Notes: generated by a model from the sequence alone, not told the origin. 40,103 nucleotides of DNA from Podochytrium sp. JEL0797 (GCA_027596195.1 JADGJG010000123.1:1-40103), one strand, 5' to 3'. Shown: positions 23,401 through 34,758, counted from the first letter of the stretch. Translations and numbers: made by a program.

Positions 23401-26041
23401 ATCGACGAACTGTTTGAGCAACGCGTCATCACCGTCTCCTCGTGGATTTCTGCCAACCTCGCCGCGTTCAAGACGAAGCAGTCTGATTTGGAGCCGCTGA
23501 CTCGAAAGCTGGAGGAGATCAAAATCGACGCGCGCGCAAAGTTGACGATTTGCAAGTTCGAATGTCGCGACTGCATGCTGGTGTGCGTTTTGGAAAAGAA
23601 GCACGACGGGAGCCATGATTGCGGCACAAATCACCAATGTCCGAAGGCGTGCGAGTTTGGTCAAGATCACGAGGATGGATCGATGTGTGGATTGAAGTGA
23701 GTGACGCGGCTTGCGTTTGTATTGCGCGCAAACTGATTTGTTTTGGGTTCACACAATTTTAGAGCCAATCACGAGGGACCCCACTTTTGTGTGAGTATTG
23801 TATCCGTCATTGGAGTTCGAGGTTTCAATTTTAAACTTCGCCCGATTTTAGGAAATCTCCAAACACTCGTGTGGCCTGTCCTGCGACCACCACCAGCACG
23901 CCGGTTGTGCAATCACCTGCACCAAGCCTGCGAAACACGCGGAAGCTGAGCACCACTGCTCGTCCTCGCTCCACAAGTGCGGGAAGCCGTGTTCGTTGAA
24001 GGATGTGAACACGTCCAAGTCCGCAAGCAGGTTTTCGTGTCCTGGTGTTTGCGCTCTTCCTTTTGATCAACCTCATGGGGACGAGGAGCACATTTGCAGC
24101 GAAACGTTTACCTGCCCAATCGAATGCCTCCTCTGCAAGAGGCCGTGCTCTTCTCGCGACCACTTTCACGGGAAAGCCGTCGGTACTGTGCATTTGTGCG
24201 GCCAGGAACACCCGTGTCGCATGAAATGCCAGGACGACGGAATTTGCAAGATTGAGCAACAACCACAGGCCGTCGAAGCTCAATTCATTGGCGCACACAG
24301 CTCGTTCACCTACACCAAGGTATTTCTCGCGTCAATATCCCTCTGTTCTGTTTTTGTTTGTAACATACATTTCCCATTCTAGCAAGAGCAAATCGCTGTC
24401 AAGCTCTCGTGCTGCAAGGTGATTCCAGCCAACGAAGTCACGCACGAGGGGTCGCATGTCCATTATGACGATCCAAAAGACAACTTCCACTACTGCGACG
24501 CGAGATGTCCAGATTGCTTGTGAGATCTCGTTTTTTGGCGCGCTGTGGCGCTCGCAACTTCTTACCATGATTGCAGGTACTTCTGTGACCGCCCGAGAGG
24601 CCATACTCAACCCTTGCACCACACGTCTCACGGAAACATGATCGAAACAAATTGGGCATTCACTGATGAAACTGGAGTCGTTGAGGTGAAGGGCCACAAG
24701 TTCGGGAGTGGCGACGGTGGCGCTCCATTGCTCTGTTCCATGGTCTGCAGAGATCTTGGACGTCATATTCACATCGAGTGAGTGTTTCTTCCTTCTCTAA
24801 GACAATGGTTGACCGGTTATTTCGATTGCAATATTCTGCAGCTATTGCCGCCACGACCCCAAGAATGGAGGGATTTGCGAGAACAACCGTGAGTTGGAGC
24901 ACATCCAAGACAGAATGGAGCCAAATCCCGACAGACCCAAGGACTTGATTCTGCATAAATTGAAGTGGGAGCGCAACGGATTCGAAGGTTTGTTTTGAAC
25001 GATATTCCGTTTGATCACACCAGGCTGACCCAAGTCTACGTCAAGATCCATATGATATTGATTTACAAGAAGAATTCAAGCTCTGCGACCATTTTTGCCC
25101 GGGCCCCGATCACAAGGGCACTGCACCATCGTTCTGCACGCGTCCGTTGTTCCACGCTCCAGTCGCGTACCTCAATTCAGGCGAAAATGGGCATATCTCC
25201 GGTATTGTTGGATCTTTGATGCCGGTACTTTCCCCATTCTCATTCCAGTGCTTTCCTGCAAACAGCCGACGGCCACGTTTTCGGTTGCACGAATCCATTC
25301 AAGAGCGCGTTCCACATGTTTGTAATTCACATTCTTGATCAGTATCTTGTTGAATGTCGCCTAAAACTGGTTTAAAACAGCATCTTCGTGCTTGACAGAA
25401 GTGGCTCAATGGATTGGACTGATTCCCGCCCTCTTACGGGAACCAGCGTAACTGCCTCTCTGAACTCGACTCATCCAAACCGCCTTGGTGCCGTGTATAG
25501 TGCTTGTCACTCGTTCTGGACTGCTCGCGACGTTGGCCGTCAACCTGGAACGAATCGCAGCGACGCGTATTCTGTGATTCTGTTTGACCACGCCGTGATT
25601 AACGTGATCGAAAGCGACTTTGTCAAAACTCCTGGCGAATTGCTGTCTGCCTTGACGAGCCATCTTCCTCGCGGAGGGACCGACTTCAACCTGGCAATTG
25701 ATGCCGCCAAGAATGTTGCCATTCGCCACCAACATGCTGACAGATCCCCTGTCGTGATCTTCCTCTCGGATGCCGGCGATAGCTGCCCAGACAGTGCGAT
25801 TGATAAGCTGTGCAACGCCTTGCCCCAGAAGGTTCTTCTCAAGACTGTCATGTTTGGACGCGACTCCACAGCCTCATTGCAGAGAATGGCAACGCTCGCC
25901 GACGGATATTACCAGAATTCTGGAGGCGACGCTGGAGCTTGCGCGTTCCACCAAGCCATCACCGAAGTCAACTTGGCTGAGACTTTTTTGGGAATCGCCC
26001 AGTCTTTGTCGAATCCGCGTGCTTCGTTGTTCCGTTCTTGA
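17433..26041 (+). CDS. Giant GBP-like GTPase with Cys/His-rich array and C-terminal VWA domain
   Basis: Thirty-two exons: 17433-17640, 17711-17974, 18044-18173, 18241-18303, 18455-18673, 18733-18878, 18934-19115, 19169-19575, 19643-19868, 19926-20219, 20282-20491, 20549-20926, 20989-21288, 21359-21459, 21520-21649, 21712-22012, 22071-22103, 22164-22238, 22301-22413, 22455-22532, 22600-22725, 22784-22862, 22919-23182, 23239-23696, 23763-23790, 23852-24319, 24383-24519, 24577-24777, 24842-24987, 25046-25201, 25266-25317, 25381-26041. About 2,210 aa. Residues 1-1,180 match no family I know. At about 1,190-1,330 lies a GTPase core: GEQSVGKS (G1), TTEGVWM (guanine-cap area), DFEG (G3) and VRD (G4), the pattern of GBP/atlastin and related very large GTPases. 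Residues about 1,555-1,850 are a Cys/His-rich probable zinc array. Residues about 1,993-2,190 are a VWA domain with MIDAS DRSGS. Exon 6 has one base too many (see findings). The cellular role is unknown. Confidence 0.85.
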
Positions 26042-26208
26042 ACGCGTCCAGATATTTTTGCTGCTGGATGTTGTGAATACGTATTAGTTTGTGTTTGAAG
26101 TGTTTTTGTTGTTGTAGTGGGCAGGGAATGATTGTAAATTGCTTGTCGAATGAAGAAAAATTATGAAAACTACTTTTTATATGTATCTAACCGCAATCAA
26201 AGAATAAC

Positions 26209-27255
26209 TCAAGAAGCCTTGCACACAACCTTGTGCACTCCCCAATCTGCCCGTTGGCATCCCACAGAACAATAACTCACGGCCTCGCATCCTTTGCATA
26301 GATTCGTCACTCGAACTCCACAACGCTTGCACGTTGTTTCACGATCATCCAGATACCGAGCCACCTTGGACTCAATAAACGATCGATTCAGCTCAACCAG
26401 CGGCGGACCCACCACATCGCGATTCCGCGCGAGAATCGCTGCCCGTTGCGATTCCTCGCGTCCACACGAACACTGGAACAGATCGTGTGCAAACACATTG
26501 TACTGGTAGCACACTTCCCTCCCCGCTTCGATATCACGCAACGCGTAAATCACAGCAAACCCGTCCTTGCGCATGTGTCCCACGCGGTGTTTGCACTCTG
26601 TTTCTTCATACACGTATCGTACGCTGCAATCCGGGTCGCAGGCGTGGTTGAACCGCGTGACGATGGGGCCGAGTCGCATGCTGCCGTCGGGACCCAGGAA
26701 CGCGTTGTGAGCGACTTTCTTTGTGAGGTTCGCATCGTCGACTTGGGGTTGAGCACTGTTTGAATCGTATTTTGAATCGAGGGATTCCACACGGGGATCC
26801 AGTTGGGCACAAAAGAGGGGGTCCGCTTGCAGGATCGCCTTGAGGTGACGCTCGTTTCCGTGGACTACGTGTTCAATCAGGAGCACGCTTCCTGCGGCGA
26901 TTTGCGCGGTGCTCCGCATGAGCTGGTTGTCTCTGGGCGGGGGATTGGGTGCTCTTGTTGGCGAATCCGCGGTGGTCGTTGGAGGATCGGTTTGGGGAGA
27001 CGAGAGAGAGGTTTCAGAGGTGGTGTCCGCAGAGGGGGAAGCTTCAGTTGTCTCGTGGATGCATTCGAGCGAAGGGTGGAGGTAGAGTAAGCTCGTGTGC
27101 GTCGTGGCAACAGGAAGGGCGACGACTGCGCTGTGCATTTTTTTTTTCAGGTTTTTTTCCTCTTCAAGGCCCCCCAGTTTTTTGACGAGGGGAAGATCGA
27201 GGTCGTCATAATCACAGCAATCCCAATCATTGACGAACAGCACTCCCTCTCCCAA
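26209..27255 (-). CDS. SET domain protein with C-terminal MYND zinc finger
   Basis: Probable protein-lysine methyltransferase of the SMYD-like kind. Single exon, 348 aa from 27255. The SET core is recognisable by VTRFNHACDPDCSVRY (the NHSCxPN-type motif), VIYALRDIEAGREVCYQY and a post-SET FQCSCG. The C-terminal 45 residues form a MYND finger: CKRCG, CKGCEAVSYCSVGCQ, then HKVVC. In typical SMYD proteins MYND interrupts SET; here it follows it. An alternative start at 27138 directly follows an A-run and would drop 39 residues; the choice is open. The gene converges on the giant GTPase gene with 167 bp between stops. Residues about 50-110 are Ser/Thr/Pro-rich and probably disordered. Confidence 0.88.
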   Translation of the reverse strand: MGEGVLFVNDWDCCDYDDLDLPLVKKLGGLEEEKNLKKKMHSAVVALPVATTHTSLLYLHPSLECIHETTEASPSADTTSETSLSSPQTDPPTTTADSPTRAPNPPPRDNQLMRSTAQIAAGSVLLIEHVVHGNERHLKAILQADPLFCAQLDPRVESLDSKYDSNSAQPQVDDANLTKKVAHNAFLGPDGSMRLGPIVTRFNHACDPDCSVRYVYEETECKHRVGHMRKDGFAVIYALRDIEAGREVCYQYNVFAHDLFQCSCGREESQRAAILARNRDVVGPPLVELNRSFIESKVARYLDDRETTCKRCGVRVTNLCKGCEAVSYCSVGCQRADWGVHKVVCKAS

Positions 27256-28938
27256 TCCATTTTCCCAAATTTAGCTCCTCTTCCCTTTAACCCAGTGCGT
27301 CATAAACAATCCAAATACAGCCGGAACACTCCAATTCCTGCCTGTCTGCACGGTAAAAGAAACATGCTTCAAATCGGTCTATTATCAATGTGGACGTGGC
27401 GATGTAAGAATCCAGACGACAACTATTACTTGATGAGATATCAATTAATTATTTTATTGCGTTGGCGAATTGTCAGATTTGGAAGTTGAACAAATCTGAA
27501 CAGCGTCCTTCCCAACTTGGGAAGTAGAAAACAAAATAGACAGCAGAACACTGTCGCCCGGTCAATTCCTTTTCCATGCGATACCCCCTCCTTTGGATCG
27601 GCTCAGCAGGCAAAATGAGTCTCGTTTCCTCAAAACGCGTGCGACTCTTCTTCAACACGTTGCACGAATCGCAAAAGGGCCATGTGCGATTTTTTTGGTA
27701 TTGATTGGTGGGTGGGAATTTTCATGAAGAAGGGGGAAGAAGGTTCTGCTGGTGTTGGTGAGGGATTCGGTTTTAGCCATTGGGAGGACAGGAAGGAGAT
27801 GCGGGCTTTGGCAGTGACAGCATCAGTGTGTTCAATAAACATACTTTATGATCAGAATCCCTTTTCCTTTATCCTCCCACTCCTCACTCTCCTCATCACT
27901 CTCGGAATTCTCAGCATCGACATAAGTTTCCCTGCCTTCCCAAGTCAGCATGCTTCTGGCCCGAACATTCCGCTGTTTTTCAACAGGCCACGTTGAGTCC
28001 GCTTGAAGTCTGACGTGCACTTGCTGTCTTCCGTTTGCTGTCTTCCATTATCCTTCGACCCTTGTTAACCCACTACCAATATTCGATTGCTGCGGTTTTG
28101 AAGCACGCATCCACAAATGATCTCAGGTCTCGTGAACAGCTGTCGATTCCCACTTTCCCTCTGATGAAGGTGTGCCATTCATTGGCACAAAAGGTGATTG
28201 GGTCATACCCGGTTTTGAGGTTCAATCCGGTCCAAAATCGCGTTGGGTGCCCATTCCATGCAACCGGGGAAGGCTTCGACATTCACGAAACCCAATGTTG
28301 ACGCGCGAGTTTGCAGAATACCCCGCCGAGAGCCGGTCCTGGATTCCACGTCACGGACTTTTTTTTTGACTCAAATCATGGATCAACTTGGAGCATGGCC
28401 CAGGAAGGAAGTCTCCAATATGTTCCGAAATCCACCGCAAATAAAAGTGGGTTGCGGCCTTGAATACCCTCCGTATGTTGTTTCTCCGGCTCGCAAGAAT
28501 GTCTAGTTGCGTGGGCATTCTAAAGCGCGTTGTTTGCGTGAACTTAGAGGAAGCACAGCCTTCCAATAAACGTGAGTGCGAACGACTTTTTTCCGTAAGT
28601 CACCAACAGGCATCAATCAACCCCCCCCCCCCCCCTTTCTCTTGCACGCTATTTTTTTGTATTTTTTCTCTGAGGATCCCGAAACCTACTACTTTTTTTC
28701 GCCTTTCCAGTGTTATACCAATTCCAGAGGAGGATTCCAGAGGAGGAGGGATGGCCGCCGGGGATATGAAGCAACCTTCCACCCACTTGGATGCGAATAC
28801 AAAACGACCCCCATCCGATAGAAAAGAAATACAAATATGGAGAAATAATAATTATGAACCAACAACGACATGCCAAACACAAGAGGCACAGAAAAAACAA
28901 AAACTCCCCATTACCCCCACATCCCTCACCACAATTCT
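27256..28938. other. 1.7-kb region with no convincing gene
   Basis: Contains scattered short ORFs on both strands (for example 27630-27842 minus, 28035-28301 plus, 28172-28369 plus) without recognisable domains or spliceable continuity. A 15-C tract lies at 28621-28635 and a 17-bp hairpin sequence near 27508-27524. The 28035-28500 stretch is open in more than one plus frame and could be a decayed gene or transposon fragment; I could not identify it. The far end (about 28640-28938) is low-complexity and holds the 3' flank of the next gene. Confidence 0.4.
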
Positions 28939-31542
28939 TCACCCCAACACCGCCGCAACCGCCCCCGCCAAATTCGGACACGCAAAACTCGATTTCCCCT
29001 CAAAACTCGGCTTATACCCCGTCCAACTAATCAACTTCACATTCACACTCACAGTATACGTCATATCCACCATCCCGCCCTGTCCCGTACACTTTTGCTC
29101 AAACAGCGCGAGTGCGGGGTCCGTTGCCGCGGTGGCGGTGGGATCTGTGACGGAGTACATCATCACGAGGGGGAGTGTGAAATTCGCGGTGCCCTTTCCG
29201 GGGAAATGGACGGTTCCGGATTGACCGTTCACGAATGCGTTTGGGATCGGTGTCGAGCCGGTTACGAGTTGGCCGGCAAAGAGGACGTTGTCGACTGTGA
29301 TGGTTTCGTAGTTGGGGCTGTAGACTCCCACGTTGACGGCGAGGTTGATTTGGAGGGTTAAGGGGGTGTTTTTGGAGGCGGTTGGGAGGGTGCCCGAGAT
29401 GGTGTAGGGGGATGCGGAGGGGTTGGGGAAGGGGTCGCTGACGTTGATGGTGGGGATGCGGGGCCACTGTTTGGGGAGATGGGTTAGAAGAGTTGCGTGG
29501 GGATTTGGAAGATTGCGGATCAAGATTGGAATCGGCTCGACTCGTAAATTTTCGTCCAAAAGACAAATTCGGCAAAGGGGGAGCGCAAATTCCAAAAGTC
29601 GATTCCAGAATGTTCACCCTCTCGACTTGACCAATCGTTGGGTCCGTATCAGTGGAAAAAAAAACAAAAACACTCACCAAGAAATATCCCGCCACAGCCA
29701 ACCCGCCCAGAATCAAAAACACAAGCAAACAAATCGTCACACAACACCCCCTCCGCGACTTGAAACAACAACAGAATCTCCTCTTTTCATTCTTGTTGCC
29801 GTTAATGTCGCGTCCCATATCAGACCGCGGGTTCGGCGACTGTCCGACCCGTGAGGCTCCTGCCTGCGAAGGTGAAACGGGTCCACTCGTGCCGTATCCC
29901 ATCTGTTTCATGGGGTATGCGGCGCCGCTCCCCGCGACAGATGGGTCCGCCAATGGGACGGGAGTGTAGGTCACACGTTTCGCGCCGGGGGGCAGTTTCG
30001 CAAAGTAGACGGCTTCGGGGTCGTCTGGGTCGATGGTGGATGCTTGGTTGAGTTGGGCTATAAACAATCAATTAGTTTTCAATTCGGGGAGTTGAACTCA
30101 AAAGCTTGGGGTTTTTGGCGACAATCACACGCACGCGCCGCCCTTTGGCGAGAAAATCAGTTAAACGACCTCATCATTGAGCGTGCCCTCAAACAATTGT
30201 CTCTCCAGTATCCTCCCGCATTTAAGGGACTTCCATCCTAGATACGTTCGATAATCGATTCGCAGTCCGCTCTCAACTTTTTGCCTTGCTCCCTCCTGCA
30301 TTCACTAAATACGAACGAGAGTAATACATACTTGGCTCCAGCTTCTTCCTCATTTGAGCCGACGAGGCTTCCGAATCCGCGATGCTCGAGGGCGATACAT
30401 ACGACACGCGCTTCGCACCTGGCGGGAGACGTTTAAAGTATTCGAGCTCCTCGTCGTTGATGGAACGCTCTCCCCCGACTGCAGAGGATGCACCAGCGTT
30501 AGGGGCAAGAGGTTCGATGGTGTCGGTGGGGGACATGGCCGAGATTGGCGAGGTGAGATGGTAGTATTGCTGTTGTTGCTGCTGTTGCTGGAGGGGGTTG
30601 TTGTAGGTTTGGTAGGGGTAGGATGGCTGTGGGGACTGATATTGTTGGTAAGACTGCTGGAATTGCGGCTGTTGCTGGAATTGAGGTTGTTGTTGGAATT
30701 GCAAAGGAGGAGGGTGGAATTGGGAAGAGGTGGCCGAGGAAATGGACGAGGACTGGTACGAGTGCTGTTCTTGGACATGTGTGGGCAAAGGCGCGACGGG
30801 CAGGGGCAGCAGTGGGGTGGGCATCTGCAGCGGACTCTCCTGGTGGCGCGGAAAGGCGGCGGCCTGGTGCGGCAGCGTGAAGGGGACGGGCGACAGCACA
30901 AGGGCAGGTGCTTCTTCTTGCTCCTCTTCTTGCGCCTGCATCGCAGTGGCGGCGGCGGCGGCGGGTGCGGGGGACACGTCCGAAGAGAGAAGGCGGTGAG
31001 AGTCGCGGGAGGTGTGCGTCTCGCTGGTTCTGTAATACCAAGTAGTGAGTGAGTGAGTGAGTGAGTGAGTATGAAGTAGTGAGGGAGTGAGTACGAAGTA
31101 GTGAGCTAGGAAGTAGGATGCGGAGACTAGGCACTCACTCATGCCGATAACCTGGCAAAGCCTCGTCGTCGTCTGCGATACGGGTCGCCGCCATTGCCTC
31201 GCGCAGCTTGGCCGCAATGGGCGACGCGGCCACCTCGTCGACCGCATGCACTGTCGAGATGGTCGTGGTTGTGGTCGTTGTGGTCGCCGCGCGCGCCGGC
31301 GCCGAGGCCTCGCCGGCCGCCTCAAACTCGGCCGGCTTCTCCCACTGCGTTTTGCCAGATGGGTGCGTGTAGTAGAAGGTCTTGTAAGTCCCGTCAAAGT
31401 GCTGCGTCCATCCGCCGTTCAAGGCGCCGTCCGTGTTGTTCGCCATCATCTGGGAATGTTTTTGCGACCTCGTTGAAGAGTTCAATCTTGCGCGAGTCGA
31501 ACCCTGACTTGGCGGGTTTTTGCCCCTTCCTTTTCCCTTCAT
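28939..31542 (-). CDS. WW domain - single-pass membrane - LEA-2-like domain protein
   Basis: Exons 31542-31139, 31029-30332, 30057-29678 and 29466-28939 total 2,010 nt, 669 aa (639 aa from the internal ATG at 31449). Order: WW domain GGWTQHFDGTYKTFYY...GKTQWEKP; a long Ala/Pro/Gln-rich linker with QFQQQP repeats and a run of eight Gln; a module YFKRLPPGAKRVSYV; after the intron a second copy YFAKLPPGAKRVTYT; a Cys/Arg-rich CCCFKSRRGCC followed by a membrane helix (ICLLVFLILGGLAVAGYFL); then about 175 residues with the beta-sandwich look of LEA-2/WHy domains (INVSDPF..., INLAVNVGVYSPNYETI). The WW part would face the cytosol and LEA-2 the exterior or a lumen. The phase match across the 274-nt third intron (30058-30331) argues for one gene; two genes remain possible. 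Confidence 0.75.
31044..31070. repeat. (GTGA)n microsatellite in intron 1 of the WW/LEA-2 gene
   Basis: About six and a half GTGA/GAGT units inside intron 31030-31138, followed by further agtagtgag words. Simple repeat. Confidence 0.85.
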
Positions 31543-31714
31543 TCATTAACACTTCGAATGGAGAAATTTCGAAAGACCATTCCTACTTCCTTCATTCGAT
31601 AAATGTTTTTCTGTTTTTCTTGGTTGGTGTTTTAAGAAAAAAAAGTCTACTTGCCAAGTCTAAACAACACGAAAGGTTCAAGGTTCAAAGTGTTTTTGTT
31701 CGCAATCCGCAATC

Positions 31715-32618
31715 ATGATGCAAAGAGATGAAGACAACGTCGACCAGGCCACGCCAAGCCAAGATCTTGCCATCACGACCCTTGAAGTGATTGCCACCCC
31801 CACAACGGCCATGCCTCCCCCCACAACGGACTTGCCACTACCCACCACGGAAATGTCACCACCCACAACAGCTTCGATACCCCCAGTTACCACCGCATCG
31901 TTAGAAATAACCACCACTTCGTTGGTCGTTCCCCTCACTACCGAGTCAATCCCGGATCCGGTTTCATCCTCTGAACTCACGACCATCCCAATAACAAGCA
32001 CGCTCGCAGAACCATCATCTACCAGTGAATTCATTACAACCACTGCAGAAGCAACTTCAATCACTTCAATCACTGCAGGAGCCACCACAACCTCAGTGTT
32101 CCAGTCAACTTCCACTCTCTCAGAAACTTCCACACTCTTACCCACTGTGACGCATACTACATTGTTTTCGGCAACTACTTCCGATAGTCCACTCATTGAC
32201 GACACAGCGAGTGGCGGAGGGTTCCATTTGTCCGAAAGCGCGATTATCTCTGGAAGTATTTTTGGCGTTGCGCTGATTGGTGCTATTATGGGAATTGGAG
32301 TTGAGTTTTTGTTGTTTTTCCCTTGTTCCACTTGGGAGAGCGTTCACTAAACTTTCACCTCCAATCCAGTTGTTACGCTACCGCAGCCACAACGCCCGTA
32401 AAACGCGCAACGAAGCGTTCCTCCGCGGCGACAATGACACCACGTTCCTCGACCGTCACAACTCTGATTCTGATGATGAAACGGATCTTCATCATATTCA
32501 TCATGCTGGTGCACTTCCGCTAAGTAGTAACAGCGACTTTGAGTTGCAAGAGCGTCAGCGGTTCCGGGACTCGTTTGCGCGGCAGCCTGTGAAGGGAGAT
32601 TATGGGGCGTTTGTTTGA
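31715..32618 (+). CDS. Mucin-like single-pass membrane protein
   Basis: Exons 31715-32299 and 32370-32618, 834 nt, 277 aa. The first about 165 residues are Thr/Ser/Pro-rich (over half), typical of an O-glycosylated stalk. One membrane helix follows (AIISGSIFGVALIGAIMGIG), then a basic stop-transfer segment (LLRYRSHNARKTR) and an acidic/His tail of about 80 residues. I see no good signal peptide at the N-terminus (MMQRDEDNVDQ), so the helix may act as a signal anchor with the stalk outside. The layout resembles fungal wall-stress or mucin sensors, but no ligand domain is visible. It diverges from the WW/LEA-2 gene with a 172-bp gap. Confidence 0.78.
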
Positions 32619-32731
32619 ATATGACAAAAAGGGAGAGAGAGAGGGAGGAGGGGGGATTAAAATTATAAAAAAAAAGTAAAAATGAAATCTCGATTTATTC
32701 TTTAACTTATCCTGCACCGAAATATAGATGC

Positions 32732-34758
32732 TTACAACAACAACGTAACCATAAACGCTACAATTGCGCTCACAAACACACCTGTGGCGCCGGAAACCTC
32801 AACGTTGAGGGAAATCACTGTGGATGTAGCCGCGGGTGCCACTGTGGGCATGGTAGTAGAAGCAGTGGTGGTAGTGGTGCTGGAAAGTGCGGCGGCGGTC
32901 GCACGAGTGGTGGCGGAGACGATGAGGATGGCGGAGGAGGTTCCGGCAGCGCGGGTGGTGGTGGATGGGATGGGCCCGACGGTCGACTTGGCGGAGGTCA
33001 CATCGGAGGCGATTGAGACAGCGGGGATCACGATCGACTTGGAACGTGTGGTGGTAGCAAGGTGGACGGTGGAAGGAGTCGCTAGGGAAGAGTGAGTGTC
33101 CGCAACGAAATCGGAAGCAGCAGCCGAGTTTGTCTTGCAAGACATGGGGACGACAGATTTCGACTCGGAAACAAGCACGACCATGGAAGACGCGACGTTG
33201 GCATGCTCCATAGACGCGGACGTCTTGGCGATGGTAGGGGAGGTCTTGGAAGACACGGGAACGGTTGATTTGGTCTCAGAAATGACCGCCGCAACGGAAG
33301 ACGCGACGCTGGCCTTCTCCGAGTGCACGGACGTCTTGGCGACGACAGAGGAGGTCTTGGAAGACACAGGAACGGTTGATTTGGTCTCAGAAATGACTGT
33401 CGCAATGGAAGACGCGACGCTGGCCTTCTCCGTGGAAACGGACGTCTTGGCAACAGCAGAGGAAGTCTTGGAAGACACGGGAACGGTTGATTTGGTCTCA
33501 GAAATGACCGCCACAATGGAAGACGCGACGCTGGCCTTCTCCGAGTGCACGGACGTCTTGGCGACGACAGAGGAGGTCTTGGAAGACACGGGAACGGTTG
33601 ATTTGGTCTCAGAAATGACCGCCGCAATGGAAGACGCGACGCTAGCCTTCTCCGAGTGCACGGACGTCTTGGCAACAGCAGAGGAAGTCTTGACAACGAC
33701 AGATTTTGACTCGGAAACGACTGGCATCATGGACGACACGGCGCTCACGTACTCTGAATGCGCAGACGTCTTGGCAGCAGCAGAGGTGGAAGCTTGCACC
33801 ACAGACTTGGAAGACTCGACGGATGGTTGGGTCGAAGCAGTAGCGGAAGACTTGGGAGATTCAGGAATCGAGACACGTGCGGAGGCAATCGCAGCCTTGG
33901 AAGACGCAGCCGCGTGTGTGGTTGCGGGGGAGACATTGCTGGATGCACTGTCAACCCGTGCGTCATGGGATGGGGAGGCGACTGCGGCAGTTGTTGGGAC
34001 AATGGGAGAAGTTGTGATGGCGGAAGTGGCAACAACGGCAGTGGTTGGAATGATGGCAGCGGCAGATGAAACGATGGCGGAAGTTGGGACAGCAGCTGAA
34101 GCTGGGATGGCGGAAGTAGTGGCAACAACGGCAGTGGTTGGAATAATGGCGGCAGCAGAGGAAACGATGGCGGCAGCTGTTGTCGGGACAACAGCAGAGG
34201 TTGGGATGGCGGAAGTAATGGCAACCGCGTGGGAAGTGGCAACAGCCTTCGTGGAAACAGCGGCAGTAGTTTTAACAGTGATTCCCATGACGGCCTTGCA
34301 CTCGGGTGTGAGCTTGCCCTCAAAAATCTCGAACCCGCCCTTCAAAGACGCGGCACCTCCGGCACAGTCATCCATGTGGAAAAGCACGCATGGCGTCACT
34401 AGAAAAGGGAGAAGAGAAGTGAGAAGAAAAGCCTTCCAAAACAAAAGAACCATCAAAACTTGTTTAACGAACCTTCTCCAACCAAAGTGTTTGCCACGAG
34501 CTGCGAGCACAAAGAGTGGATCGTCACGCCATCCATGGGTTTGTTGTCCATGTGAGTGCGAACGCATTTTTGGAGACAGTTGGGCAAGGTTCCAAACGTT
34601 TCGAGAACACTCTTTGCGGCTGGGCTGAGAGCGGGTGCTGTGGTCATAACAGCCGATGTCGTGGTGGTGGCTCCGCCACCTCCACCCCTCCGTTGCAATG
34701 CTGGGAATGCGGAAATGGAGGTGGCGGCGGTGAATGAGATCAAGAGTCGGAGATGCAT
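32732..34758 (-). CDS. Secreted six-cysteine GPI-type protein with 37-residue repeats (paralogue 1)
   Basis: Exons 34758-34473 and 34398-32732, 1,953 nt, 650 aa. It has a signal peptide (MHLRLLISFTAATSISAFPA) and a nearby RR, a possible Kex2 site. A six-cysteine domain follows with spacing C-x3-C-x18-C-x14-C-x7-C-x21-C, exactly as in the neighbour at 35107-35931. The remaining 500 residues are Ser/Thr/Ala/Val-rich with five 37-residue repeats, and the C-terminus is a hydrophobic tail (VFVSAIVAFMVTLLL) expected for GPI attachment. The domain resembles CFEM in the LPNCLQKC start, but has six rather than eight cysteines, so I do not call it CFEM. Probably a cell-surface or wall protein. A TATA box lies at 34811-34819. 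Confidence 0.88.
33240..33690. repeat. 111-bp tandem repeat in a coding region
   Basis: Successive copies start at about 33240, 33351, 33462, 33573 and 33684 (the last partial), each 111 bp apart, encoding 37 residues with TVPVSSKTSS and VHSEKASVASS motifs. Copies differ at a few positions. Confidence 0.92.

Noticed and set aside
27508..27524. cttcccaacttgggaag hairpin
   Set aside because: Short perfect inverted repeat, but no adjacent gene end or U tract to make it a terminator.
28035..28506. Overlapping plus-strand ORFs suggesting a transposon fragment
   Set aside because: No reverse transcriptase, transposase or integrase motif could be read in any frame.
33096..34628. 510-aa plus-strand ORF opposite the six-cysteine gene
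   Set aside because: Mirror of the in-frame 111-bp repeat; the minus strand has signal peptide, cysteine domain and GPI tail, the plus strand has none.
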